64,000 bases of DNA from JAUWGC01 sp963753055 (lineage in GTDB: Bacteria; Bacteroidota; Bacteroidia; Bacteroidales; B18-G4). Location: NCBI GenBank assembly GCA_963753055.1, contig CAVWAP010000003.1, positions 1 through 64,000 on the forward strand, in the 5' to 3' direction. Position 1 is the stretch's first letter; every line of letters starts with the position of its first letter. This document shows positions 35,644 to 45,487 of this stretch, piece after piece. A program made the position numbers and the translations under genes. The notes beneath the pieces were generated by a model, which saw only the letters and a program-made list of their open reading frames with translations, did not search any database and was not told the origin of the DNA.

Positions 35644-37536
35644 ATGAAAAGAATATTTACAATTTCCATAATGCTAAGCATTGGTTTAGCCATGTTTGCG
35701 CAGGGAGAGCGTGTTAAGATATCAAAATCAATTCAAAATATGTGCATTAAACATATACCAGCCAGAAATGTTGATCAAGCATTGATAAATGGTACCACGG
35801 GTATTGAAAGTAATACGCTGAAGATTGGTGACTGGGCTGAAGAAACCTTAGGGGAAACTGTTTTTGACCTGCAATCCAATTTCGCGATGCAGCACAGGAT
35901 CTTTCTATTCCCCGACCATACTATTAGTGCAGTTTGGACCAGAGGGATGGCACAGACCTCATTTCCGGACAGGGGTACAGGATATAATCATTTTGATGGT
36001 ACATCCTGGTTGGAATTTCCAACAGAACGGATTGAGACCATGCGTTGTGGATGGCCTTCATTAGCTCCCTACGGAACTGATGGAGAGATCATTGTTTCGC
36101 ATACAGCCAACACCAATGGGTTAGCCATTAACACCACCACTTTAAGAGGAGCAGGAGAATGGGAACAGCAGTTATTTATTGGTCCTGCCAGTCATGAAAA
36201 AATTGAGTTTCCTAGGATGGTAACCAATGGCCCGGACCGTACAACCTTGCATACTATTTATATTACTGCACCAGAAAACCTGGGAGGCTCAACCTATATG
36301 GGCATTGATGGTGCACTGCTCTACTCCCGTTCGCCAGATGGAGGAACTACCTGGGATATAAGCCATGAGCAACTGGACGGCATCACTTCAAGTGAGTTCA
36401 ATTTCGTTAGTGGGGATGCTTACAGCATGGCAGAACCGCGGGGCGAGACATTGGCTTTTGTTATGGGAAGTAAATGGAGTGATCTTTTCATCATGAAATC
36501 CGAAAATAATGGTGATGATTGGGAAAAAACAGTAGTATTCGAACATCCATACCCTTTATTCGATTTTGATGTTACCATCACCGATACCTTTTTTACTGCA
36601 GATTCTTATAATTCAATAATTATTGACAATGAGGGCATGGTTCATATTGTTTTTGGAATTACCAGGGTTGTCCATGATGAAACAGGTGATACATACACAG
36701 GATTTCCTTTGTATGATGGGATAGGGTACTGGAATGAGAGCATGCCACCATTTGAAAGCAACGACCCGCTGAATACCATGAACCCGGATAACCTGCTTGA
36801 AGATGTTAACCTGATAGGATGGACACAGGACATCAATGGGAATGATTCGATTGAAATAATCGGTGGAGATGGTTCATTGGGTAATTACCGCTCAGGGTTC
36901 TCTTCCATGCCTCAACTAGTTGTTGATGAAAATGATTATTTATATCTTTTATTTTCTTCAGTAACCGAAACATACCAGACGGCAACACAGAACTATCGCC
37001 ATCTCTGGATGCGCGTTTCAGAAGATAATGGACAGACCTGGAATGATGAATTTTTCGATCTTAACGGGGATATTGCGTTCCTCTTTTCAGAATGTGTATT
37101 GCCTTCAATGTCAGCAACATCTGATGATTATCTGCACATTATTTATCAACATGATGATGAACCTGGTTTAGCAGTAAATGGTGATGAAGATCCCTATGGA
37201 AACAACACCATGCCTTATATCAAAGTCCATAAACCGGAGCTGCTAGGTATAAAACAAGCAAGTTCTGATGCTAATGATTACAAAATAGTATCACAGAACT
37301 ACCCAAATCCTGCAAAAGAATTTACCAATATCAATATTCACCTGATAAATCCAGCCTATTTAACCGTTGATGTTTATGATATGACAGGCAAACAAGTGAT
37401 GTTTATTGATCAGGGTATGACCAATCTTGGTGTACATAAGATAGAATTGAATGTTACTGATCTGTCATCCGGTATTTATTTCTACAGAGTAACTGCCGGC
37501 ATGCAATCAGAAACACATAAAATGCTCATTGAGTAA
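35644..37536 (+). CDS. T9SS-secreted beta-propeller-like protein, paralogue 2
   Basis: The 630-residue protein starts with a signal peptide (MKRIFTISIMLSIGLAMFAQ). It matches the preceding gene segment by segment: IGDWAEETLGETVFDLQSN, SRSPDGGTTWDISH, GETLAFVMGSKWSD, YRHLWMRVSEDNGQTW and SECVLPSMSATSDDYLHIIY. Asp-box phrases again indicate a beta-propeller. The T9SS sorting domain is at the end (NYPNPAKEFTNINIHL, then GIYFYRVTAG and HKMLIE). Since paralogue 1 has its own terminator-like hairpin, the two genes may be expressed separately. Function unknown. Confidence 0.85.
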   Translation: MKRIFTISIMLSIGLAMFAQGERVKISKSIQNMCIKHIPARNVDQALINGTTGIESNTLKIGDWAEETLGETVFDLQSNFAMQHRIFLFPDHTISAVWTRGMAQTSFPDRGTGYNHFDGTSWLEFPTERIETMRCGWPSLAPYGTDGEIIVSHTANTNGLAINTTTLRGAGEWEQQLFIGPASHEKIEFPRMVTNGPDRTTLHTIYITAPENLGGSTYMGIDGALLYSRSPDGGTTWDISHEQLDGITSSEFNFVSGDAYSMAEPRGETLAFVMGSKWSDLFIMKSENNGDDWEKTVVFEHPYPLFDFDVTITDTFFTADSYNSIIIDNEGMVHIVFGITRVVHDETGDTYTGFPLYDGIGYWNESMPPFESNDPLNTMNPDNLLEDVNLIGWTQDINGNDSIEIIGGDGSLGNYRSGFSSMPQLVVDENDYLYLLFSSVTETYQTATQNYRHLWMRVSEDNGQTWNDEFFDLNGDIAFLFSECVLPSMSATSDDYLHIIYQHDDEPGLAVNGDEDPYGNNTMPYIKVHKPELLGIKQASSDANDYKIVSQNYPNPAKEFTNINIHLINPAYLTVDVYDMTGKQVMFIDQGMTNLGVHKIELNVTDLSSGIYFYRVTAGMQSETHKMLIE

Positions 37537-37673
37537 TTAATTCTGGCCGGTGCTGATCCACTGGTCACTAAAATGTTCTTTAAAATCCTTTTTTAAGGAG
37601 GCGAATTAGTGCTTTTTATCTATGGCGGCTTGCAAAACAGGCCCCATAGCTCGAGAGCTAAGCTTAATAGTAA

Positions 37674-37706
37674 GGGGTTCTCTGTGGGTGGAGAACCCCG
37701 TTTTTT
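37674..37706 (+). terminator. Intrinsic terminator after paralogue 2
   Basis: GGGGTTCTC (37674-37682) and GAGAACCCC (37691-37699) with an eight-base loop and six T residues. It lies about 140 bases after the stop codon. Confidence 0.88.
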
Positions 37707-37757
37707 GATATCTGATTCATGATATCTGATATCTGATTTATGATTTATGATTTTGTA
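37707..37757. repeat. GATATCTGATTCATGATATC word repeat
   Basis: Three GATATCTGAT words with TTCATGATAT and TTATGATTTATG variants follow the terminator. The same words occur at 47455-47560, 58368-58420, 60079-60153 and 62082-62125. Confidence 0.85.
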
Positions 37758-37800
37758 TATTTTTGTGAAATAGTTAACATTACCCAAAACCAAACCAAAA

Positions 37801-40575
37801 ATGAAAACTTACCTACCATTAAATGTGAAAAAGAAATCTATTGGATTGCTGGCCATACCTGTCATGTTGCTGGCATGTCTTTTGTTTATTTTGCCTGATG
37901 CCATTCAGGATGAAAGGAAAGCGTATGAAAGCTTTATTAAGAATGAAGTAGAGCGAATGGGCTTATTTGACAAGCCTGTTGTAGAAACGGAAAAATACGC
38001 CGATAAGCCTGATATGGCTGCCATACAGGATTACCTTATGACCATGGACCCGAAATTGCAGATGGTTCCCAAGACCAGGCTTAAAGCTGCATATGCTACA
38101 ACAATGCAAATGAGGAATGAACAGAGCCTAAGAGGATTTGGTGACAACCTGTCTTGGGAAGGAACACCTTGCAGGATGGGAGGAAGGATGAGAAGTTTGA
38201 TGTATGATCCAAATGATCCCGCTGGCAATAAGGTATGGGCAGGCTCAGTAACAGGTGGTCTGTGGTATAATGAAGACATAACCAGTTTTCTTTCAATCTG
38301 GCATCCAGTGGATGACTTCTGGGATAACCTTTCCATCAGCTGCATTGTTCATGATCCGAATAACCCAAACACATTTTATGCAGGAACTGGTGAAGCCCCA
38401 ACAGCGATAATCACCTATCGTGAGTCCTCCGGCCTGGGAATGGGCATACTCAGATCGACTGATGCCGGTGTTACATGGTCGGTGATAGAGTCTACAGAAG
38501 ATTTTGCTTTTATTACAGATCTTGCCATCAAGGATGAGAATGGTACCAGTGTAATCTATGCAGGTGTTGCTTCCGGACGCTATATGGGAGCCCAGCATCA
38601 AAGTGCACCAACAGACGGCCTTTATCGTTCAACCGATGGCGGGGAAAGCTGGCAACAGGTATTGCCTGATATACCCGGGATTGGAATACCCTATATGCCA
38701 TCAGATATTGAAATTGCAAGTAGTGGAAAGATTTTTGTCGGCACCATGCAAAACCTGGACCAGGAAGGTGGGGCCATAATCCTGAATTCAGAGTATGGTA
38801 CCCCTGGTTCATGGACAGTCTATGATGAGATCCATAATGATATATTAAATGAAACTGATTATAATGTTCCGGGAAGGGTTATCCTGGCCAGTGCTCCTTC
38901 CGACCCGAATTATGTATATGGCATAATTGGTTCGGGCAGCACAACATATTTTACAGCTTACCATTGTTATCATCTTGTCCGAACAACTGATGGGGGAGAA
39001 AACTGGACAGAGGTTAATACGCCGCCTATTGTTAACAACAGAAACTGGGCATACATCTCATGGCATGCCCTGGCAGGAGGCGTCGATCCCAATAATCCAA
39101 TGACATTGATTGTTGGTGGGCTCGACCTGTGGAAATCAACAAACGGGGGAGTGAATTGGGACAATATTTCAGACTGGTCATTAATGTATCAAAACGGCGG
39201 GTCAAATTATGTGCATGGAGACATTCACAGCATCACTTATAAAGAATCTTCATCAAATGAAATAATTATCGCTACTGATGGAGGTGTCTTTTATACTTCA
39301 ACAGGTTCTTATTCTCAGCCTACCTTTATTGAAAAGAGCGAAGAGCTGAGTACCTTACAGTATTACACTTGTGATATACATCCTGAGGCTGGAAACACCA
39401 ATAATATTGGTGGTCTGCAGGACAATGGCTCGCTCCTGTACCAGGGTGATTACGTACACCTTGATGATATGGTTTCCGGCGGCGATGGAGCCTATTGTTT
39501 CATTGATGAGGATGAACCCAATATTTATATTTCATCCATCTACTATAACTGGTATATATTCCATACACTTTCTTCAGGTGGGGTATACAGCAGTAACTAC
39601 ACTGATTTTTACAATACAGGATATTTTATCAATCCTGCAGATTATGATTCATACAATAACACACTTTATGCAAATGGAGCATACTGGTCAAGTTATAATG
39701 AGAATACACTGCTAAGGATTACCGGCATTCCCAATAATCCAGATGGAAATATGTTGAACATTAATACAAATAGTGACCTGGCGTATTCACATGTTAAGTT
39801 TTCACAGCACTCTGCAACTAACTCAGCCACACTATTTATTGGAACATGGTCTGGATTGCTTTATAAGGTCACTGAAGCTAATACTACACCTGTAGTGGAA
39901 GAAATAGGCCCTGATGATTTTCCGGTTGCTACAATCTCATGTATAGCACTGGGAGGTTCTGAGGATACGATCCTGGTAACCTTCTCAAACTATGGCGTGT
40001 CATCAATCTGGCAAAGCTATGACGGTGGTACTACATGGGCAGAAAAAGAAGGAAACCTGCCTGATATGCCAATCAGGTGGGCTATTTACCATCCTCATAA
40101 CGCATCTAATGCGGTTATTGCAACAGAAACAGGGGTTTGGACCACCAATAGTCTCCATACCAATGAAGTATTATGGGAACCACAAAATGATGGCATGGCA
40201 AATGTAAGGGTTGATATGCTTCAAATGCGGGAGGTAGACCATACTGTTATGGCCGCTACACATGGCCGCGGCATATTTACTACTGAGTTTGCCTATAATC
40301 CACCGGTTTCAATACCGGAATTTGAGGAGGCGGACATAAGTATTTATCCAAATCCTGTTAAGGATTATGTACAGGTTGGATTTAATGAAGATGTAAAAGG
40401 TAACTTTTCAGTCAGGGTTGTAGATAATGCCGGCAGGATACTGATGGATGAAAAATACAGTTTAGAAGATGGCAGTAAGATAAATTTGAATCTGACTGCC
40501 TTGCCGAAAGGTGTTTATCACCTGGTATTGGCTCATCAGGAATTTAATGTTTCGAAAAAATTGGTCAAGCTATAA
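37801..40575 (+). CDS. T9SS-secreted VPS10/sialidase-like beta-propeller protein
   Basis: The 924-residue protein has an N-terminal hydrophobic segment (about 15-30) that serves as a signal or anchor. The body carries at least seven Asp-box-like repeats typical of sialidase and sortilin propellers: LRSTDAGVTWSVIES (near 220), YRSTDGGESWQQV (near 276), VRTTDGGENWTEV (near 395), WKSTNGGVNWDNI and WQSYDGGTTWAEK (near 738). Phrases such as GEAPTAIITYRESSGLGMGI and AATHGRGIFTTEF are usual in long exported propellers that bind or cleave glycans or proteins. A T9SS sorting domain ends it (ISIYPNPVKDYVQVGF, then GVYHLVLAHQE). No enzyme activity can be assigned. Confidence 0.87.
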   Translation: MKTYLPLNVKKKSIGLLAIPVMLLACLLFILPDAIQDERKAYESFIKNEVERMGLFDKPVVETEKYADKPDMAAIQDYLMTMDPKLQMVPKTRLKAAYATTMQMRNEQSLRGFGDNLSWEGTPCRMGGRMRSLMYDPNDPAGNKVWAGSVTGGLWYNEDITSFLSIWHPVDDFWDNLSISCIVHDPNNPNTFYAGTGEAPTAIITYRESSGLGMGILRSTDAGVTWSVIESTEDFAFITDLAIKDENGTSVIYAGVASGRYMGAQHQSAPTDGLYRSTDGGESWQQVLPDIPGIGIPYMPSDIEIASSGKIFVGTMQNLDQEGGAIILNSEYGTPGSWTVYDEIHNDILNETDYNVPGRVILASAPSDPNYVYGIIGSGSTTYFTAYHCYHLVRTTDGGENWTEVNTPPIVNNRNWAYISWHALAGGVDPNNPMTLIVGGLDLWKSTNGGVNWDNISDWSLMYQNGGSNYVHGDIHSITYKESSSNEIIIATDGGVFYTSTGSYSQPTFIEKSEELSTLQYYTCDIHPEAGNTNNIGGLQDNGSLLYQGDYVHLDDMVSGGDGAYCFIDEDEPNIYISSIYYNWYIFHTLSSGGVYSSNYTDFYNTGYFINPADYDSYNNTLYANGAYWSSYNENTLLRITGIPNNPDGNMLNINTNSDLAYSHVKFSQHSATNSATLFIGTWSGLLYKVTEANTTPVVEEIGPDDFPVATISCIALGGSEDTILVTFSNYGVSSIWQSYDGGTTWAEKEGNLPDMPIRWAIYHPHNASNAVIATETGVWTTNSLHTNEVLWEPQNDGMANVRVDMLQMREVDHTVMAATHGRGIFTTEFAYNPPVSIPEFEEADISIYPNPVKDYVQVGFNEDVKGNFSVRVVDNAGRILMDEKYSLEDGSKINLNLTALPKGVYHLVLAHQEFNVSKKLVKL

Positions 40576-40607
40576 AAAAAGCCCCGGCATTTGCCGGGGG
40601 TTTTTTT
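40576..40607. terminator. Bidirectional intrinsic terminator
   Basis: CCCCGGCA (40582-40589) pairs with TGCCGGGG (40592-40599), with an A run on the left and a T run on the right. It can serve both the propeller gene and the convergent DUF1573 gene. Confidence 0.92.
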
Positions 40608-40998
40608 ATTCAATTACTTTGCCCTTCACATGGAGGACAATAGGCTCTTTGATTCCTTGTATACTGACTCTGACTGTTTTATGAAAGGTACCTGCTCTCC
40701 TGGCATTATAAGTTACAGTAACTTCACCTTTCCTGCCGGGTTTGACCGGTTCCCTGGTGTACTTAGAGGTAGTGCAGCCACATGAAGCTTTAACACTTGA
40801 AATAATTACAGGCTCCTTACCGGTGTTATTAAAAACAAATGTCGCAGGTGCCGGCTTGCCCTTTTTAAGCTCTCCCAGGTCAATTGTTGTTTTTTTCCAC
40901 TTGATACTGGCCTCATCTTCATTTCCGGATAAAATAGCCGCCGATCCAAGTTGAAGGGTAAGAACCATGATAATTAATGTTGAAAATAATGCTTTCAT
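40606..40998 (-). CDS. Exported DUF1573 protein
   Basis: A 130-residue protein with a signal peptide (about 1-23) and one immunoglobulin-like DUF1573 domain: TTIDLGELKKGKPAPATFVF (near 36-55), VKASCGCTTSKYTREPVKPG (near 64-83) and VTYNARRAGTFHKTVRVS. The SCGCT motif is the family mark; its cysteines may bind metal or form a disulphide. Role unknown. It is divergent from the kinase operon, and the GTTAATG repeats in the 162-base gap could control both. Confidence 0.9.
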   Translation of the reverse strand: MKALFSTLIIMVLTLQLGSAAILSGNEDEASIKWKKTTIDLGELKKGKPAPATFVFNNTGKEPVIISSVKASCGCTTSKYTREPVKPGRKGEVTVTYNARRAGTFHKTVRVSIQGIKEPIVLHVKGKVIE

Positions 40999-41072
40999 AA
41001 TTGTTGTATTTAGTTATAAAATAATGGTTGCTGTGTGATGAACAAATATACGGTGACACTAAAGGATTTATG

Positions 41073-41122
41073 GTTAATGAATCCCTAATGATTGTTAATG
41101 GCTAGTTAATGAATTGTTAATG
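41073..41122. promoter_or_regulatory. Five 11-bp-phased direct repeats, likely response-regulator operator
   Basis: GTTAATG occurs at 41073, 41094, 41105 and 41116, with the one-off CCTAATG at 41084, giving spacings of 11, 10, 11 and 11 bases. OmpR/PhoB-type regulators bind direct repeats with this period on one face of DNA. The array ends about 40 bases before the start of the operon that encodes such a regulator. Confidence 0.7.
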
Positions 41123-41160
41123 CATTAGCTATATGCCTATAATTTTATAACTTAGAGGTT

Positions 41161-42441
41161 GTGAAACGCAGGACAGTACAATGGGTGATCTTCCTTGGAG
41201 TTATAGCTATTACAGGAATTATAGCAATACAGGTGTATTTCGTCATGAACACCCTTAACATTAAGGAAAAGCAGTTGCATCAATCCATCAACATGTCATT
41301 AAGGAATGTTGCGGCAGTCCTGGCGGAATATAATGGCTCAACACTTCCGGTCGAGAATATTATATACCAGTATACTTCTGACTATTACATCGTTGACCTT
41401 AATGATGTGATAGATGCCGGCATACTCGAACATTACCTCAGAGCAGAACTGACCAGCAGGAATATTTCGCTTGACTTTGAGTATGCGATCTATGATTGTT
41501 ATAATGATGATATGGTCTATGGCAATTATGTGTCGCTTACTTCGAAGGAGAAGAGGGTCACTGAAGGGAAAGCCCTGCCAAAATGTGACCATTGTGTTTA
41601 TTATTTTGGAGTACACTTTCCCGGGATACAGTCGTACATTTTGAGCCAGATGGGTATCTGGTATTTCTTCTCAGCCATCCTGTTTGTTGTGATCATCTTC
41701 TTCGGATATGCCCTGTTTGTGATATTCAGGCAAAAGCGCCTTGCTGAAGTGCAAAAAGACTTCATCGACAATATGACCCATGAATTCAAGACTCCATTGA
41801 CTTCCTTGTCGCTTGCTGCTGATGTACTCGTAAATAAAAACATTATTGACGAGCCGGATCGTTTGCATCAATATGCTGACATTGTTAAAAAGCAAAGTGG
41901 TTTATTGGAGGAGCATGTAGAACGCATACTTCATCTTTCCGGTGATGAAAAGAAATACCTGCATCTTGACCTGAAACCTCTCAGATTGCACGATTTAATT
42001 CAGCAGGTTGCAGAAGTGGTGAAGTCAAGGATAGAAGGGCAGGATGGGGTAATTAAGCTTGAATTGACAAGCCCGGAAGATAATATAAAGGCGGATAATT
42101 TTCATCTGACAAATGTGTTGTTGAATATTTTGGACAATGCAATTAAATACACAAATACTACACCGGATATTCTGGTTAGAACAGAAGTGATTTCCGGGAA
42201 AATACAATTGTCAATCATTGATCAGGGGATTGGAATAAAAAAAGACCACCTGAAAAGGGTCTATGATAAGTTCTTCAGGGTACCGAAAGGAAATATCTAT
42301 AATATTAAGGGATTCGGGCTTGGGTTAAGCTACGTAAAGAAAGTGGTTGATCTTCACCACTGGAAGATTAAAATATACAGCAAAGAAAACCAGGGAACCA
42401 AAGTATTGATTATTATACCAATAAATTCAAAGTCAATATGA
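41161..42441 (+). CDS. Sensor histidine kinase
   Basis: A 426-residue membrane kinase beginning with a GTG. Two membrane helices (about 7-27 and 163-186) enclose a periplasmic sensor of about 135 residues, which contains a CDHC pair near the second helix. The cytoplasmic part has the HisKA box DNMTHEFKTPLTSLSL with H207, the N box VLLNILDNAIKYTNT (near 320), and the ATP loops DQGIGIKKDHLKRVYDKFFR and GFGLGLSYVKKVVDLH. The architecture is like RprX-type kinases of Bacteroidota. It overlaps the response regulator gene by four bases. Confidence 0.94.
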   Translation: MKRRTVQWVIFLGVIAITGIIAIQVYFVMNTLNIKEKQLHQSINMSLRNVAAVLAEYNGSTLPVENIIYQYTSDYYIVDLNDVIDAGILEHYLRAELTSRNISLDFEYAIYDCYNDDMVYGNYVSLTSKEKRVTEGKALPKCDHCVYYFGVHFPGIQSYILSQMGIWYFFSAILFVVIIFFGYALFVIFRQKRLAEVQKDFIDNMTHEFKTPLTSLSLAADVLVNKNIIDEPDRLHQYADIVKKQSGLLEEHVERILHLSGDEKKYLHLDLKPLRLHDLIQQVAEVVKSRIEGQDGVIKLELTSPEDNIKADNFHLTNVLLNILDNAIKYTNTTPDILVRTEVISGKIQLSIIDQGIGIKKDHLKRVYDKFFRVPKGNIYNIKGFGLGLSYVKKVVDLHHWKIKIYSKENQGTKVLIIIPINSKSI

Positions 42442-43142
42442 ATTCATTAGCCAGCATTTTATATGTTGAGGATGATGAGACACTACAGTTCATTACAAAG
42501 GAAAACTTGCAAAGAAAAGGCTATGAGATCATTGCATGTGATGATGGAGTGAAGGCCTGGGAGCTGTTTCTATCGCACAGGTTTGATCTTTGTATATTGG
42601 ATGTGATGCTCCCCAGGCTTGATGGTTTTACTCTTGCCAAAAAGATCCGGGAGCATAACCAGGAAGTACCGATAATTTTTGTTACTGCCAAGTCATTGCA
42701 GGAAGATAAGATTGAAGGTTTAATGCTAGGTGCTGACGATTACATCATCAAGCCATTTAGCTTAGCGGAACTGGCTTTGAAGATTGAGATTTTTCTGAAA
42801 AGGTCTAAATTAATGACCAATACGCTGGCAAATAAGCCATTGCAAATCACTATTGGCAAGTATAAATTAAACTTATCAAACCTGGTTATATTTGATGGAA
42901 ATGAGGAGAATCGACTAACATACCGCGAGGCAGAATTAATAAGGTTCTTTTATGAAAATAAAGGGGCTTTGTTGAGCAGGGAAGAAATACTGGTTGCTGT
43001 GTGGGGGGAAAATGATTATTTTGCAGGCCGAAGCCTCGATGTTTTCATCAGCCGGTTAAGAAAATACTTCAAAGATGACTCCAGTATAAGCATAGAGAAC
43101 CGGCATGGTGTAGGCTTTGTTTTTATAGTTAACGATCAATAA
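42438..43142 (+). CDS. OmpR-family response regulator
   Basis: The 234-residue protein has a receiver domain (about 5-120) with the acidic pocket YVEDDETLQ, the phospho-acceptor D55 in LDVMLPRLDG, T in FVTAKS and K in IIKPFSLAEL. A winged-helix DNA-binding domain follows (about 135-232), with LTYREAELIRFFYENKG, LSREEILVAVWG and GRSLDVFISRLRKYF. Its start overlaps the kinase stop, so the pair is made together. It probably binds the GTTAATG repeats upstream of its own operon. Confidence 0.95.
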   Translation: MNSLASILYVEDDETLQFITKENLQRKGYEIIACDDGVKAWELFLSHRFDLCILDVMLPRLDGFTLAKKIREHNQEVPIIFVTAKSLQEDKIEGLMLGADDYIIKPFSLAELALKIEIFLKRSKLMTNTLANKPLQITIGKYKLNLSNLVIFDGNEENRLTYREAELIRFFYENKGALLSREEILVAVWGENDYFAGRSLDVFISRLRKYFKDDSSISIENRHGVGFVFIVNDQ

Positions 43143-43149
43143 TACTCAT

Positions 43150-43674
43150 ATGAATCTGACACTAAACCAGAGAATTTGGATGAAAGAGCTGATCTTCAAC
43201 CTTGCAGCAATTTTGTTTATTTACCTTATTCCATTGTTGTCCAGGTCTTTACAAATACCGTTTTACTATATTGACCCGATGCGGCTTCTTGTTGTCCTGG
43301 CAATTGCCCACACATCACGACGTAATGCATATATTCTCGCCATCATCCTTCCATTGTTCTCTTTCGTGATTTCCAGCCATCCATCGATGTATAAAATGCT
43401 CTCAATAATGATTGAGTTAATTCTCAATATTTGGTTGTTTTATTTCTTGTGGAAAAGAATGAATACAGTTTTTGTGGCGATGCTGGCCAGTATTGTGATC
43501 TCTAAAATGATATATTATTTACTGAAGTATTTTTTGATTGAAATTGACCTGATACAATCCAGCTTGTTTGCGACTCCATGGCTGGCCCAGATGATCATGA
43601 CCCTGGCATTCAGCCTGTATGTATGGATGATATTTAGTTTTGTTCAGCCTCAGAAGGAAGGGTATAATCCCTGA
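43150..43674 (+). CDS. Integral membrane protein, unknown
   Basis: A 174-residue protein with five or six hydrophobic helices (about 14-32, 44-56, 60-76, 83-99, 103-122 and 146-165). The size and even helix spacing recall MreD or ECF-transporter substrate-binding subunits, but no signature lets me choose. It starts 8 bases after the response regulator and is probably in the same operon, so it may belong to the response. Its last 41 bases overlap the convergent glycosyltransferase-like gene. Confidence 0.7.
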   Translation: MNLTLNQRIWMKELIFNLAAILFIYLIPLLSRSLQIPFYYIDPMRLLVVLAIAHTSRRNAYILAIILPLFSFVISSHPSMYKMLSIMIELILNIWLFYFLWKRMNTVFVAMLASIVISKMIYYLLKYFLIEIDLIQSSLFATPWLAQMIMTLAFSLYVWMIFSFVQPQKEGYNP

Positions 43675-45487
43675 CAAGCTCGTAGATCTCAACCTGGGAT
43701 GATTTGATCTCATACATTACTTCATCAATATTCCACAAGTACACTTTCAATGTCCGTGCATCCGGTGGGAGTTCATGTATTAACATAACATTCTTAAGAT
43801 GTCCATTTTCTCCCGACCAGTCTGATCTTAGCCAATCAAGGGCAAGAAACTCATATCGAACAGTTTCCTGGTCCCAGTTAAGAACTTCTGCAACTATCCA
43901 GGCCCTGAATGGTTTTACGTCAGAATGCAACATGATATCAAGTTCTAAAAACAAGGTTATTCCAACAAGGTCGTCACAATGTCGTTGATACAAGCTTAAC
44001 CAGTTTATGGTATCAGGCTCAAAGGATCTGATACCACTGCTGTACAGATGTTTTTTTGATACTGGTTCTTTGCGCTTAAGCAAATACAACCCAGAAGTCC
44101 TGTCGTAATCAAGGGAGTCATAAAAAGATTCCCAGTAGGGGATTTCCTCAGCCTTGGCGATTTGAAAATCTGTTTCAAGTCCTGGGTAACTGTCACCAAA
44201 AACACGAGACATATGCCCGTCATCTTTGAAAGAAAGGTATGTCCAGCAAAAATTCCTGAGATGGTAGCCACCAATGGTAGGGGGGTATTCTCCCTTAACA
44301 TAAAACTTGTTAACAGTATCATAATACCTGGGAGGGATCCTGTCCTGTGGCCAGACCGCGGATTTAATGAAATTGGCTGAAAATAAAAAATCAAGTGGAA
44401 TAAGCAGAAATGGTAATAGAAGGATGAAGACCAGCACATGGCTTTTAAATTTAATCTTGTCAATAAGGAATATTAATGCACCAGGGAAATAGAAATACAG
44501 GTACATCCCTGTTCTGTCTTCCGGAAAATTCACATTGAATATCCAATTTAACATGAAAATGGATATAAGGCTTGCAACGAAAAGGTAAAAGAAAATAAAA
44601 TGTATGTTATCAAGATTTTTAAACTGGTCCTTCCTGAGCAAGAGACGGAAAAAGATAAGCAAAACGATTATGGAAAGGATGAGCGCTACAACAGAAGATA
44701 TTGCTGGCTTGAGGCTGAAAATAAACCCAAGTTGCGTATTAACAGTGATATTCCAGAATCCTGTACTCGCTCCGTAATATAACAAGCCCTTGTCCTGATA
44801 AATAAAGGAGATATAGCTAAAAAAGATAAGTGGTAATACACCCATGTTAAAGACAAGCAGGGCTTTAAATCCGCTTTTTACCGCCTCTTCCCTCCCGGCC
44901 ATTAAGATGATTTTAAAAAATAGAAGAATGATTATGATGATAGCAGAGTTAACAAGAGTAAGGTTGGCAAATTGCCCTAAAGCAATAAAGATTAAGGAAA
45001 GTGCATAGTATTTGCCTTTATTTGTTTCTAAGCTCTGTATTAAATACCATATGGCACCGGCCAATAAAGCCATCGATATACCATACCCCCTGGTATAGGC
45101 AAAAAATTCAGTAAACCCATGTGCAAAAAGCATTGCAATGATAAAGGCCCACCTAAGCAATTTCCCTTCAAGTTTCTGGGAAATACGATAGATGAAATAA
45201 GCGTAAACCGGGAATGCCAATATATTAGGTAGCCTGATTACAAACTCGCTATTCCCGAATATTTGATAAAAAACAATACTGAGAAAAGAATTAAGCATAT
45301 GGTTATTAGCATCCCAATGTGCATCAAAAGGTAGGAACCGCCCTGTGTGAATGAAATGATAAAAAGTAGCAACTTCATCATGAACAAGAGGAACAAAAAT
45401 TGCCCGAAAGATCAAATAGATGAAGAGTAGTGAGCTTAGAAAGATAAATACGAGTTGGTCTTTTGTGAGCGCTTTAAGAATGGACAT
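43634..45487 (-). CDS. GT39-like polytopic membrane glycosyltransferase
   Basis: The 617-residue protein has about eleven membrane helices in its first ~375 residues and a soluble C-terminal domain of about 240 residues. An acidic pair in PLVHDEVATFYHFIHTG (near 35) after the first helix, and the phrase HWDANNHMLNSFL, match the catalytic first loop of GT-C enzymes that use polyprenyl-phosphate sugars (GT39/PMT, ArnT). The acceptor is unknown. It is monocistronic and convergent with the kinase operon. Confidence 0.75.
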   Translation of the reverse strand: MSILKALTKDQLVFIFLSSLLFIYLIFRAIFVPLVHDEVATFYHFIHTGRFLPFDAHWDANNHMLNSFLSIVFYQIFGNSEFVIRLPNILAFPVYAYFIYRISQKLEGKLLRWAFIIAMLFAHGFTEFFAYTRGYGISMALLAGAIWYLIQSLETNKGKYYALSLIFIALGQFANLTLVNSAIIIIILLFFKIILMAGREEAVKSGFKALLVFNMGVLPLIFFSYISFIYQDKGLLYYGASTGFWNITVNTQLGFIFSLKPAISSVVALILSIIVLLIFFRLLLRKDQFKNLDNIHFIFFYLFVASLISIFMLNWIFNVNFPEDRTGMYLYFYFPGALIFLIDKIKFKSHVLVFILLLPFLLIPLDFLFSANFIKSAVWPQDRIPPRYYDTVNKFYVKGEYPPTIGGYHLRNFCWTYLSFKDDGHMSRVFGDSYPGLETDFQIAKAEEIPYWESFYDSLDYDRTSGLYLLKRKEPVSKKHLYSSGIRSFEPDTINWLSLYQRHCDDLVGITLFLELDIMLHSDVKPFRAWIVAEVLNWDQETVRYEFLALDWLRSDWSGENGHLKNVMLIHELPPDARTLKVYLWNIDEVMYEIKSSQVEIYELVRDYTLPSEAEQN

